Positions 10,076-20,172 of a DNA stretch of 35,250 bases are shown piece by piece. The notes below the pieces were generated by a model, which searched no databases, had not been told where the DNA came from, and saw only the letters and a program-made list of their open reading frames with translations. Position numbers and translations under genes: made by a program. Position 1 is the stretch's first letter; each line of letters starts with the position of its first letter. Source of the stretch: Thoreauomyces humboldtii (taxonomy: Eukaryota; Chytridiomycota; Chytridiomycetes; Spizellomycetales; Powellomycetaceae); contig JADGJA010000160.1 in NCBI GenBank assembly GCA_027596035.1, positions 1-35,250 on the forward strand, read 5' to 3'.

Positions 10076-10952
10076 ATGGCAATGTAAGTGGGCAAAAAGA
10101 AATGTCAAAACCAACACGGTAAACCCACCGTCGCTCGAGACTGACGCCCCGGGCGCCCGCGCGGGGGGGGGGGGCGGGGCGCGGGCGGCGGGGGGGGGGG
10201 GCCGGCGNNNNNNNNNNATTTATTTTCAAAACCTCACCCAAATGGGTATTTTTTTGGGTTAAAATTAATTTGTAAACCAACACCGTTAACCCCCCGGGGG
10301 TGGTGTGTGTCGCCCCCCCCCCCCCCCCCCCTGCAGGATCGGCAAAGAAGGCAGCACCACCGAGTTCCTAGCACTCGCCAACCACCGCATCGCCTGGTCC
10401 TCCATCCGGAAATGCAAACTCATCTTCTTCCACTGCGAGCCCCGCAAAACCCACTTCCACTTTGACGGCATGAAGGTCTACTGCGCCGTCGATGCCGGAG
10501 AGGAGCAGGCGTGCGGAACCAGGACCCTGGCGAGGATCTCGACCGAGCTCGTCGAGGTCGACAAGCAGGAGCGGGAGAGAGCACAGGCAGCGGCCGAGGC
10601 CGAGGCCGAGACGTCCGCCGTCGTCGTGGCCATCGCCAAGGCAAGGGCCAAGGCGATGGAGGAGATCGGCGATGAGAGGGAAAAGGCCATGAAGGAGATC
10701 GCTGACGCAAGGAAGAAGGCCATGGCGGATATCCAGATGGCCATCGGGCAAGCGCGCGAAGCCTTCTTCGCCAAGCCCGAGGCTGTCTCGATCAAGGACG
10801 CGACGAAGGAAGAGTCCGTCTGCTTTGCCGGTCAGGCCAAGGTCCCCAACGACGAGCCGGTCGAGGGTCAGGAGTCGACGAGGAGTTCGACCATCGCTTC
10901 CGAAGGCGATGAAGATGCCAGCGACGAGACCGGATGGGATCTGGCAGGTTGA
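10076..10952 (+). CDS. Orphan-family protein, copy A (long helical tail)
   Basis: Exon 1 is ATGGCAAT at 10076-10083 and exon 2 is 10337-10952, giving 207 residues. The joined start reads MAMIGKEGSTTEFLALANHR, then KLIFF, a FHFDGMKVY segment, and a helix ARISTELVEVDKQERE. After the shared core comes an Ala/Glu/Lys-rich helical region of about 90 residues (EAEAETSAVV; KARAKAMEEIGDEREKAM), then an acidic Ser-rich C-terminus (EGDEDASDETGW). It is the most intact member of the three-copy family. The intron contains the 10-N assembly gap, so its true length is unknown. No known domain was recognised and no signal peptide or membrane segment is present. The helical tail suggests self-association, which is inference only. 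Confidence 0.65.
10208..10217. other. Assembly gap (10 N)
   Basis: Ten N lie inside the intron of orphan-family copy A. They are flanked by poly-G-rich sequence on the left (about 10163-10207) and, further right, a C run (about 10312-10331). Sequence at 10227-10293 is a degraded copy of 10061-10127, so the join is probably unreliable. Confidence 0.98.
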
Positions 10953-11189
10953 TCGAGGGTAGCTTTGTGTTCGTAGTTTAGGTGGCATCGTTCGTGCGTG
11001 TACACACTCCCGACGAATATGGCTTCGACAGCGATCAAGGGCCTTCTTTGTGACTGTACATGCGAAATAGCCCTCCCAGGGACTTTGTGCGACGTCAGCG
11101 GAGGGTGTTGGGGCCCAACGGCTCCCACGCGCAATTAGGAAGTGTGGAATATGACCTTACGCACGCTACTTTACGTCCCCCCGCCTCCC

Positions 11190-13566
11190 CTACGCCTCGT
11201 GCTTCCCTGCATCATCTATCGTTGTAGTACGCTTTGCCTCCGCAATGAGATCCCAATGCATCTCCGGCTTGGTTCGGACAGCGCTGAAGATGTCCTCGGA
11301 AACGTGCGCGAGACGAAGCAGCGTCTCCTCGTCCCACCTACGAAGATCGCATAGCAGGAAGGAAGTCAGTCGCAGTTCAGGATTGTCCAGATTGATGTTC
11401 TTCGCAGCCCTTTTCCCTCTTACCACTTGGCTTGAAACTGCAGACCGATGGGGAGGTGATCCTTTGCCGTGTACCCGATAGGAACCGATACAGCGGGAAG
11501 ACCGAGGAGGTTGGCCATGACTGTTGAAGAATGGTTCAGAGGCGTACCGTTACCATCCCTGTTCGTTGCGGACACCTACATATGTATCGCATGGCTTTGC
11601 CAGCGGTCGTGTAGTCGGTGAGTCCCCAGCGTATGGCTCCTTCGGGAATGCGAGGTGCCACGACAGCGCTCGAAGGGCTGACGATCACGTCTACATCGCG
11701 ATAGATCTCCTTCATGGCCGCCATGCCTCGCGTGCGAATTTTCCCGGCGGCGACGTAGTCCTGGTTTTATGGAATTACCTATGTCAGAACGATTGACAGT
11801 CTCTCTTGAATGTTTTCATAACCATGACTTACAGCGCCCGTTATCTGCGATCCTGCGACCGCCAGAGCCATTCGCGTCGGGTAGGAAAGTTTGTCGCGTG
11901 GGTATCCCGCCATCGCGGACCCTACAGGATTTTGACATGATGAGCGGTCGCCTTTCCTTACATTGGGCTGCGGACTAGAACCTACCCATTTCAGCCGTGA
12001 TCGTGTTGGCGTGTGCGACGCGCATCTCCTCAAGCTCCGGGATGACGATGTCCACGAGCTCGGCGCCGCGCTCACTGAAACGAATGAGTTCTCTTACACT
12101 GTATCACCCCATTGAGTTGCGATATGACCTACACAAACTGCGCCAGCGCTTGATGTCCTTGTGTGACGATTTCGGGGTCCGCGTCATCAAAGTAAGGCCT
12201 GTAGATCCCAATTCGCAGACCCTTTAACGAAGCGATGGAACCGAACGACCCAACCTTTATGACCGGTTGGCGGACGGACGTGAAGTCCTGTGGATCCGGT
12301 CCGGCCATCAAAGCATATCCAATGGCCATGTCGGCCGCAGTAGCTCCCATCGGGCCAAGGACGCCCACGGTGGGTCCAAGCACGAAAGCACCATGCTCGC
12401 TCACTCTCCCCGCAGTCGGCTTCAGTCCATACACGCCGCAGTAAGCAGCCGGGATGCGGATGCTGCCGCCTCCGTCGGCACCGACCGCGATCGGACACAG
12501 TCCTGCTGCGACGGCACAGGCAGAGCCTCCCGAGGAACCGCCCGTCACGTGGGAAGGGTTGTAGGGATTGCGGGGTGTGCCGGTCCAGGCGTTGATGTTG
12601 GTCACGTCGATGCCGATCTCGTGCATGTTGGCTTTTCCGATGATCACGGCGCCGGCGCGGCGGAGGTTCGACACGCAGAATGCATCGCGGTCAGGTACAA
12701 TGTTGATGAAGTCTGTTCCCACACCTAAAGCAGTTTGGGTAAGCACGGTATCACGCATTGAAAAATCGTGTCTCCTTACTGGTAGTATAGCCAAAAACAT
12801 CGACTTCATCCTTGACGGCTGCGCCGGTGGTTGTATGTGAGTACAATGCCCCTTACTTCACAAAGAGCACACCGAGACAGAAGTATTACCAACAGGGACA
12901 CCATCCAGAACGGACAGCGGTTTTCCAGCCGCGTATCTCTTCGTCGATTCTACGAGCACGAAAACAAGGCGAGTCAGGGGGGAGTCCACGCAGCAGCGAA
13001 GAAGAGATGCACTCCCTTACCGTTTGCCTGTTTGCGGATGTCTGCAAGATCGTACTTGACCATTGCTTTGAGGGGAGGCGAGCGTTGTTCGCTCTCCTTC
13101 AAAGCAGAGATCAAGGCTTCCGCAACCTTAGCAGGTGTCACAGCACCAGACATGTAGGCTTCATTGAATGACGCGACAGAGCCAAAGATCCGGTTCCCCA
13201 GCTTCCCATCCGCAGCGACGAGACTCTTCAGATCCACCTGAGACTTCTGGGACAGGGATTCGAGAGGAGTTCCAGGTTCGGCTTCCACCATCGGATGGTA
13301 GGTGGGTCCCTCCAGGTACGTTTTCCCTCGGTTGAAGAAAAGATTGCTGTCCGAAGCGAGCTTACGGGCGACTCCTAGTCCGCCGAGGAGCTCGAGCACA
13401 AAGCACAGGAACCGTAGTGTCCATCCGGTTGCCGCCGCTGGGAGAGGAAGACGGACGGGTCAGTTTACCTTTCTACCTCGTGGGAGTTGCGGGAAGAAGA
13501 GCGACGAGAGAGCTTACGGCTTTTCAGGGAGTGGAGGTAATACGGCTTGTTACTATCCAGGCTCAT
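11190..13566 (-). CDS. Amidase-signature family hydrolase
   Basis: Ten exons (13566-13518, 13437-13021, 12949-12890, 12818-12780, 12724-12133, 12074-11986, 11921-11833, 11760-11580, 11520-11424, 11337-11190) give 586 residues, all phases closing. The amidase-signature Ser-Ser-Lys triad is visible: Lys178 in VPVAVKDE, cis-Ser252 in GGSSGGSA and nucleophile Ser276 in GADGGGSIRIP. Spacings of 74 and 24 residues agree with the family, for which the well-studied member is fatty acid amide hydrolase. The family hydrolyses amide bonds, and the substrate cannot be read from sequence. A hydrophobic N-terminal stretch (LRFLCFVLELLGG, about 22-36) could tether it to a membrane. It shows no sign of being the mitochondrial GatA subunit, such as a clear targeting peptide. 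It may share transcription direction, but not a promoter, with the gene 282 bases upstream. Confidence 0.92.
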
Positions 13567-13847
13567 CTTTAAACTCTGTTCGTCTTGCAGTCGTTGTAGC
13601 GCTAGGAATGACTCTACGGAGACTCTACGGTTTGTCTGCGGTTTGTGCTTCGTTTTGCAACGAAGAGGGTGTCACGCGTGGGGTGGCTGTGGTTGTTCAT
13701 GCCAGCCAGGAATGGCTCAAGTGTCATCATGAAATGCTCGACGGGACTTTCTAATACTGACGACCTACGAGAATTTTATTGAACAAATGTACAGTTGGGA
13801 CACACTACAATCAAAGAATGGATTGTCTGGCGAGGCTGGCCAGATTT

Positions 13848-15341
13848 CTACAAGCTGGATGGGAGCTGCCGTGCCCTTCTTCTCCTCCAGAAACCGATCG
13901 CGGCGCCCATCACGACTGCAGCATGACCTGTTCCCACCAGCCAAATTCCTACAATCTTTCCTTCATCCTCGAGCTCGTCGTAGGCAACCGGAAGGAGCGA
14001 TAGCGACGACACAGCGTACCACGTCTCGTCGGCCCCCCAGCCGATGGTCCGAAACGCGAACATGACGTACTGCGCAAAGAGGAGGGCGGTGAGGAGAATT
14101 CGAAGAGTCTTGGTGGGCGTGTGCGCCGAGAAAATGGTTGAGGTCCGGGAAAGCAATGGCAACGGAGATGCGATTGGAGCTGGCGCCGTCTGCGGCGCGG
14201 ACGCTGGCTGAAGCGGTGGAAAGGGAATGACCGCGGGTTCGGCAGCCGGCGATACATGAGCACGGTGGATTACAGCAACATTACGCGGGATCTCGGCCGC
14301 TAGCGTCGGCGAACAGGCTAGCGAGGTGATATCCTTTGAGGGAGGTGGGACCTGCTCAAGTTTGTCGTTTGGAAGGACATGCGTGGTTTCCGCGAGTTCT
14401 TCATCCTCCTCTGGGATGAGGGATTCCAAAGAGAGGTCTCGCATGTCATCCGCCTCCAGCGCGTCTGCCCTATCCTCCTCTTCGCTCTCGCAACTGTACT
14501 CGGATATGGTGTCCAGTACGTGGGGAATGAACTCGTCAAGGTGCTGGCAACGCGTCTTTCGGCGAAAGTAGAGCTCGAATGCCAGTCGATCTTGAGCATC
14601 CAGACCATCCGGATCCTCCATGTCGCATTCATCTGCACCTTCTCTCTGCTCCGATCCCGAGTCGCACGAGTACTCGTCCTCGAAGCCATCGTCGTGCTCT
14701 TCGTAAGACCCCTCTGAAGATTCATCCCACTCCAAAGGGTGCACGTTTGGATACTGCGTGATGCGAGCGGCCGGGATTGGGGTGAAACCGGAAAAAGTCG
14801 ACGATGATAGGACGGATCCCGTCGAGTATGCATCTCCTCCCCCCAATTCTTCGCCACTCCACCTTCTCATGAGCCTCCGTGGCACGAAATCTGGGAGGAG
14901 GAACCTGGCCGCGTCCATCTCGAAGCTGCTTTCGCTGATCCTGTCCGGCAGGTTGAGCGCAACGACGGATGTGGCTATGGCTACATCTTGCAATGAGCAC
15001 TGCATCTCGGGCCAAGACAGGACGGCCAGCGTTCCTGTCGTGCGAGCCTCTTTGGCGCGCTGGTTGACCTCCTCGCCAGCCATGTCAACGGCTGAATCTT
15101 TGCCCCTAATGCTGCGGGACGGTGATAATTCTTTCAAAGGTGTGCTTTCATCGTGCGTGATGACAATGGCCGGAGGTGGAATTACAGCACCGAGGCTTCT
15201 GCTGAGACGCTTCAACCGGGACTCTAGGCCAGAGGTCTTCTCCCGAAGAGCTTGCAGTTTCTTTCGGCGGATCTCTGCAATATTCGACCTGGTGTTGCTG
15301 GGCTGAGCAGACGGAAGAAGGTCGGGACAGGAACCGAGCAT
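13848..15341 (-). CDS. Unknown acidic protein with C-terminal membrane segments
   Basis: Single exon, 497 residues from the first ATG in the frame (15341); the open frame upstream has only non-ATG codons. Residues about 22-50 are basic and heptad-like (IRRKKLQALREKTSGLESRLKR). The middle is strongly acidic and Ser-rich (ESSEGSYEEHDDGFEDEYS; CESEEEDRADALEADDM), followed by a Pro/Ala-rich linker. The last 90 residues hold two or three hydrophobic segments (LRILLTALLFAQYVMFAF; WYAVSSLSLLPVA; GIWLVGTGHAAVVMGAAIGF) ending in a basic RRRRAR patch. This pattern fits an endomembrane protein with a large cytosolic N-terminal part. I do not recognise the family. Confidence 0.75.
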   Translation of the reverse strand: MLGSCPDLLPSAQPSNTRSNIAEIRRKKLQALREKTSGLESRLKRLSRSLGAVIPPPAIVITHDESTPLKELSPSRSIRGKDSAVDMAGEEVNQRAKEARTTGTLAVLSWPEMQCSLQDVAIATSVVALNLPDRISESSFEMDAARFLLPDFVPRRLMRRWSGEELGGGDAYSTGSVLSSSTFSGFTPIPAARITQYPNVHPLEWDESSEGSYEEHDDGFEDEYSCDSGSEQREGADECDMEDPDGLDAQDRLAFELYFRRKTRCQHLDEFIPHVLDTISEYSCESEEEDRADALEADDMRDLSLESLIPEEDEELAETTHVLPNDKLEQVPPPSKDITSLACSPTLAAEIPRNVAVIHRAHVSPAAEPAVIPFPPLQPASAPQTAPAPIASPLPLLSRTSTIFSAHTPTKTLRILLTALLFAQYVMFAFRTIGWGADETWYAVSSLSLLPVAYDELEDEGKIVGIWLVGTGHAAVVMGAAIGFWRRRRARQLPSSL

Positions 15342-16210
15342 TTTCCAAGAGTGCTGAGAGTTTGCTGCGCAACAGGCCACCGACCAGACCCAGATTATAT
15401 CACGAGGCTAGGTGAAACTAGGTAAGAAGATACGTCTTTTGAACCGCGGTGGTGACTGGTCTCGGTCGAAATACTGCAGGTGGGAACGAGGAGGAAAGAG
15501 CGGTGGACTGAAGATGCGATGTGGATTGTGAGGTGTGGGCATGTTTCGAGTCCCTGGACGACGCACCAGCAGGGCACAAACGACTTTTCGTTCGGACACG
15601 TCGGACTTTTTGGACAGCTGGTGTGCTGCGCAAACTTGAGGCCACTGAGAGGTGCCAACCTATCGCAAGATCGAGCAGGAGAGACCTCGTCCTAGGCCGT
15701 AGAATGACAGTCGCCTGGAGATGTTGCTCTCTCTGGGAGCATAGCATGTGCTCAGTCGCACGGAAAGAATCACGTGCTGCAAGGGCAAAGATTCTGATGG
15801 TTCCTTGTTTATTGTCGATGGATCCCTGACGGAAGCGTCCTAAGCCATTTTCGCGCTGTTCACTGTTACTCACCGCAAAGTACCGATTTGCTCAAAGAAA
15901 CCAGGGAATGCTCTGTTTCTTGCGGGGAAGCTTTTAGACGTTTGCGATGACACCTGGCTTGTTAGGGTTCGCGCACGTTGACCTCACAAGCCCTAGTTCG
16001 GCGTGGGATCCTCCCTCTCTCAGCCGCCCCGTCGAACACTCGTGTCTTTCCTCCCTCCATCCCACATATTTACCGTAGGCCAACGGAAGCTCTCGTCAAC
16101 CTGTCACTAGCAAAAGCGATTTCTCCCAGTCTATCACTAAGTCGTGCTCTCGTTCGTGCACGCTACCCCGTCTTCGGCGCCGCGTGAAGGTCTCGCTGCT
16201 CCTCCAAGCT
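15342..16210. promoter_or_regulatory. Divergent promoter region
   Basis: Separates the unknown membrane protein (-) from the Na+/H+ exchanger (+). The exchanger side is CT-rich from about 16010 to 16060 with ACATATTTACC near 16064, a possible TATA-like element. No gene or RNA was seen in it. Confidence 0.4.
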
Positions 16211-18885
16211 ATGACGGAAGCGATAGAAACTCCCGGGCCAGAACACCCAACCCCAGCACCAGAACATGAATCGGAATCCGCATGGGCGACGGGGGCACTG
16301 GTAAACGAATCCGGCAAGGAATGCTATTCGTTAACTGAAACTAACGTGCTTTTCCGGTTGCAATTACGCGCAGTTGATCTACGTGTCCATGCTCTTTCTC
16401 ATTCTCCTCACCAGTTACTACCTTCAGTCAAAACGAATCCGAATCATACATGAGACCGTCGTCTCCATTATGCTGGGACTTGTCATTGGGCTGGTGGTCT
16501 ACCTTGCCCCCTGTGAGTAACCCAGCTTGTTGGAAGACGCAGGGGAGGGCTTCTTTGTGAAGACTTCGTCAAGCTTCCCATCGTATGGTAAAAGCGACAG
16601 ATATTCTGACAATCAGTATCTCAATAGCAGGGGAAGGCCTCAGCGAGGTGGTCACCTTCAAGTATACGTACTTCTTTAACCTGCTCCTTCCTCCAATTAT
16701 CTTGAACTCTGGATACGACATGAAGCGGGTGCGTCTCCCACTGGACCTGAGGTCGCACGTAGAAAGAGAACCCCTTCGCTGATCTTTTGCTTGCAGAAAA
16801 ACTTCTTTCGCAACATTGGGTCCATCTTGACGTTTGCCTTGATCGGCACTGTTATATCCACAATCATCATTGGAGTACTGGTCTACATGGCGGTGCACTT
16901 CCTATCTTTTACGCATATCCATCCCGAACTGGAACTCTCGATGTTGGATTGCATTGTGTTCGGGTCGATCCTGTCTTCGACAGACCCGGTCACCATTCTT
17001 GCTATCTTCCATCAGCTTCGTGTCGATCCCAAGCTGTAAGTCCTGATAAGCCAAACATCAAACCTCCACGCTCTAATTTCCGGTTTCTGATCCTGACAGA
17101 TATGCCATTATCTTCGGGGAGAGTATACTAAACGATTCTGTGGCAATCGTGCTATTCAAAGTTCTCGGAGAATATCGTAACAAAGACGTAACCATTGGCA
17201 ACATCTTCGGTGGAATATCCTCATTCATCGCCATCTTCACTGGCTCCGTCATGGTCGGTGTTATTATCGCCCTCATCTGCGCTCTCATGCTCAAACACTC
17301 GCGACTGCATGAATTTGCTTCATTGGAGTCCTCAATCATCGTCCTTCTCGCTTACTCCTCATATCTCCTCTCCAACGGCGTACAACTTTCGGGTATTGTA
17401 TCTTTGCTATTCTGCGGCATCTGCCTCAAGCATTACGGCTACAACAACATGAGCATACGCACTCGAAGGACGACAAAGTACATGTTCCGCGTGCTGTCGC
17501 AGCTCTGCGAAAACTTCGTGTTTATCTATCTTGGGGTTACGGTATTCACGAGTTTGAAGAACGAAGTCTACCAACCCGGACTCATCTTCCTCACCCTGGT
17601 ACGGAACAGCGCCAGTAGCATGTTTCGGTTCTTGCGTGAAAGCTAACTAGCATGCCCTCGGTTTCAGGTCATCTGCATGTTCGCCCGCTACATGTCTGTG
17701 ATACCGCTAGCGCGGCTCATCAACTTTGTGAGCGCCAAGCTTCACCGCACGTCGGGCCGCGAGGAGATTCCTCGAAACCATCAGTTGATGCTGTGGTGGG
17801 CTGGTCTTCGCGGTGCGATCGCCTTCGCACTCTCCTTCGAGGTCAAAGGAGACACGGCGAAGATCATCCAGACCACCACCCTCATCATCTGCATCATCAC
17901 CGTCATCCTGCTCGGTGGCACCACCAACATGGCCCTCCAGCGTCTGGAGATCAGGACGGGAGTGGGAAAGAAGATGGCAGGTTCGCTACCTGGTGCTTTC
18001 GACGAGGAGGAAGACGAGGACGGGGACGGCAGCAGCGACGAGGACACGGACTCGAGCGACGGAGAAGCGGAAGACTGGGACGACGACCTCCCGGGAGCCA
18101 CTTCGCGGGACGATCTGGCTCAGTTCCACGACACTTCCTCCAACGACGTGCATCACGGAGGAAGGCACGCCAACGGGGGCGGAGGCGTCCGGATCGACAT
18201 GGTGGACGATTCCTCATCGTCTTCCCTGGCCCTGTCGCCGCGGGGTGCTGCGAGCCTGTGGGACGACGACATGACGCATTGGTTCATTTCGTTCGACAAC
18301 AAGTGGCTGAAGCCTCTGTTCACCCGCACGAGGTGGAAGTGGGGACGGAGCAGCAGGGGCGCGAGCGTGAGGGGCAGCTCGGGAGCGAGATTGATCACCA
18401 CGTCCGGAAGGTCCGACTCGCCGACCCGAGAGCAGCTGCTGGACGAGCGGAGGAGGAAGAGCGGGAGCGGCGGTGGCGGGGGCCGCGGATCGCTGGTTAG
18501 GGGAAAGAGTTCGAGGGCGTTCGGGAACGCGGCCGAGCTCGGGGCCACGCCTGCGGATGCCAAGGGAAAGAAGAAGGGAGGAGCCACGGGGAACCTCTTT
18601 GCCGACGAAACGTTCCAGGACGTGAACGGGAACGTGTGGACAGCGAACGCGGGCGGAAGCAGTCGGAGAACGCCCGGGTCTGCAAGTAGCGGCGGCACCT
18701 CACCGCTACCTCCACAGCATCAGCCGTACCGAAATCCCGCATCGGGTGCGCTGGAGCTGGACGTTCAGTCAGGTGGCGGACAAGGATATTCGCAGACGAA
18801 CTCACCGCAGCAACAGCGAGGAGCGGGCGGCGTTGCAAGAGGATCGAGATCTCAGAGCAAACTGAACGTTTTTGATATGGAATAG
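16211..18885 (+). CDS. NHX1: Endosomal/vacuolar Na+(K+)/H+ exchanger, Nhx1 type
   Basis: Six exons (16211-16300, 16374-16512, 16628-16728, 16797-17035, 17100-17598, 17668-18885) give 761 residues. Family signatures of CPA1 exchangers are clear: TFKYTYFFNLLLPPIIL, the SSTDPV motif at 170-175, the cation-site Asn201-Asp202 in FGESILNDSVAI, and Arg404 in GLRGAIAFAL. About 10-12 membrane segments cover residues 30-450. The 305-residue C-terminal tail is cytosolic by family knowledge. It has a very acidic Ser-rich patch near 466-495, a conserved-looking HWFISFDNKWLKPLFTR segment, and a Gly/Ser-rich disordered end. The family exchanges lumenal protons for cytosolic Na+ or K+ and sets endosome and vacuole pH. 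The third exon has a tandem TAG-CAG acceptor (16625-16630). Symbol assigned by family resemblance only. Confidence 0.93.
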
Positions 18886-18957
18886 TGTAAACATCAATAG
18901 TAGCAGATACGTTAGACCCATTTCCTTTCGCATCGAACTGGTAGGCAGCACATGATC

Positions 18958-19525
18958 TCAGAGTTCTTTCCCAGCCAGAGGGACTTGATGTCCTGGTTTG
19001 CTCGCCGATCCCGCCCGGTCCGTCTCTCCGTCGTCCTCCCCTTGGTCCTCCAAGAATGCCACCGCCACGTATGCTGCTACCACCATGTTGGCCACGATCA
19101 CAGCAGCGATCGCGCTGTAGTTTACATTTCCTGTGTGGACAACGAGAGCGGTTAGGGGAAAGATGGGGAGTCAGTTGCGAGCAGAAGGAAAGGCGAGCGA
19201 AGGCGAGCGAGGGCCCTTTCCATGCACACACCGTTGAACAGACGATCAAGCGTGGCATAATACGTTCCGATGGGAAGTACGAAGAGCAGGATCGAAAACA
19301 AGATGAGTTTTGCGAGGACGTGTCTGGCATGAGAGTCGCGGGGGGGGAAGTCAGATCGAAGGGCTCTTGACCGGCAAGATGACGATCCGAGACCCATACC
19401 TACGTTGGGATGATTGGACGTTGAAGTTTCGGCTGTGGAGGAGTTGACGAAGCTATGGACGGGACGTCCGCCCTCGCAGCCGCGGCTGCCGTGGTTCGTT
19501 GGCGAAGGCTTGCGCCTGCGGCCAT
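18958..19525 (-). CDS. VMA21: V-ATPase assembly factor Vma21
   Basis: Three exons (19525-19404, 19323-19232, 19130-18958) give 128 residues, phases closing. After a 40-residue Ala/Thr/Pro-rich N-terminus comes the diagnostic first membrane helix and loop (HVLAKLILFSILLFVLPIGT, then YYATLDRLFNG). A second helix follows (YSAIAAVIVANMVVAAYVAV). Length and two-helix hairpin fit Vma21, which assembles the V0 sector of the V-ATPase in the ER. The C-terminus is acidic and ends LAGKEL, without the dilysine ER-retrieval signal known in yeast Vma21. It converges on the exchanger gene, with 72 bases between stop codons. The N-terminal frame was chosen because only it enters the conserved helix in phase. 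Confidence 0.93.
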
Positions 19526-20172
19526 GATGCTGGAGGGTGGCTAGTATCGATGACACTTGGTATGCCGATGAAGATTGGAGACGGACCGTTGAACCAGATG
19601 GAAACTTTGGAAGGTGTGTGTGAAAACGGGGGGAAGAATGAGTCACACGATGGGATGTGTCCGACCTTCCCGACAAACCTCTCCGACAGCAGAAGCGGGC
19701 AACTGGAGACCCCGAAGGTCGGACATGCAGCTTGTTCGCTGCAAGTCATGGTCACGTATGATACTTATCCGGTACCAACTATCCACTTGCCCCTCCCTAT
19801 TCATATTGTCACGCCAGTTTGGGATGAGCAGTGGTGGGGGAGCTTCCTGAGGAATCGGATGTGTGGCGCAGCGTCCAATGAGGTCTGTCCTTTGTGCGGC
19901 AAGGCGGCGGTCTTCTGTTCGTTGGGGTTTGGGCTGTGCGAAAACAGAAATTCCCGACGAGCCGCAGTTTACCCTCAGTTACCCTCAGCACATACGGCAC
20001 ACTCCCGTTGCGAGACATTCCAGATCACCTACGTCTTCTACTACGATTACACAACTCCTGCTTGAAACCACCATCAACCTCTCAACCTCTTAGCCGTCTT
20101 CGTACAGACCCTTCTCTCTCTCCTGAAAACCCCTCATCCGCCAACCCAGTCCGGCACTCCTCCGCTCCAACA
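19526..20172. promoter_or_regulatory. Divergent promoter region between VMA21 and the syntaxin
   Basis: About 650 bases between head-to-head start codons. The syntaxin side is pyrimidine-rich (about 20070-20170), and GTTACCCTCAG-like words repeat near 19968-19990. No gene was supported. Confidence 0.4.

Noticed and set aside
12267..12728. Open frame on + inside the amidase gene
   Set aside because: Antisense shadow of the exon with the Ser-Ser-Lys motifs.
11190..13566. Reading the amidase as mitochondrial GatA
   Set aside because: The triad is shared by the whole family; there is no clear targeting peptide and the N-terminal hydrophobic stretch fits general fungal amidases better.
13302..13754. 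150-codon open frame on + over the amidase start
   Set aside because: Overlaps amidase exons 1-2 on the opposite strand and has no natural-looking segments.
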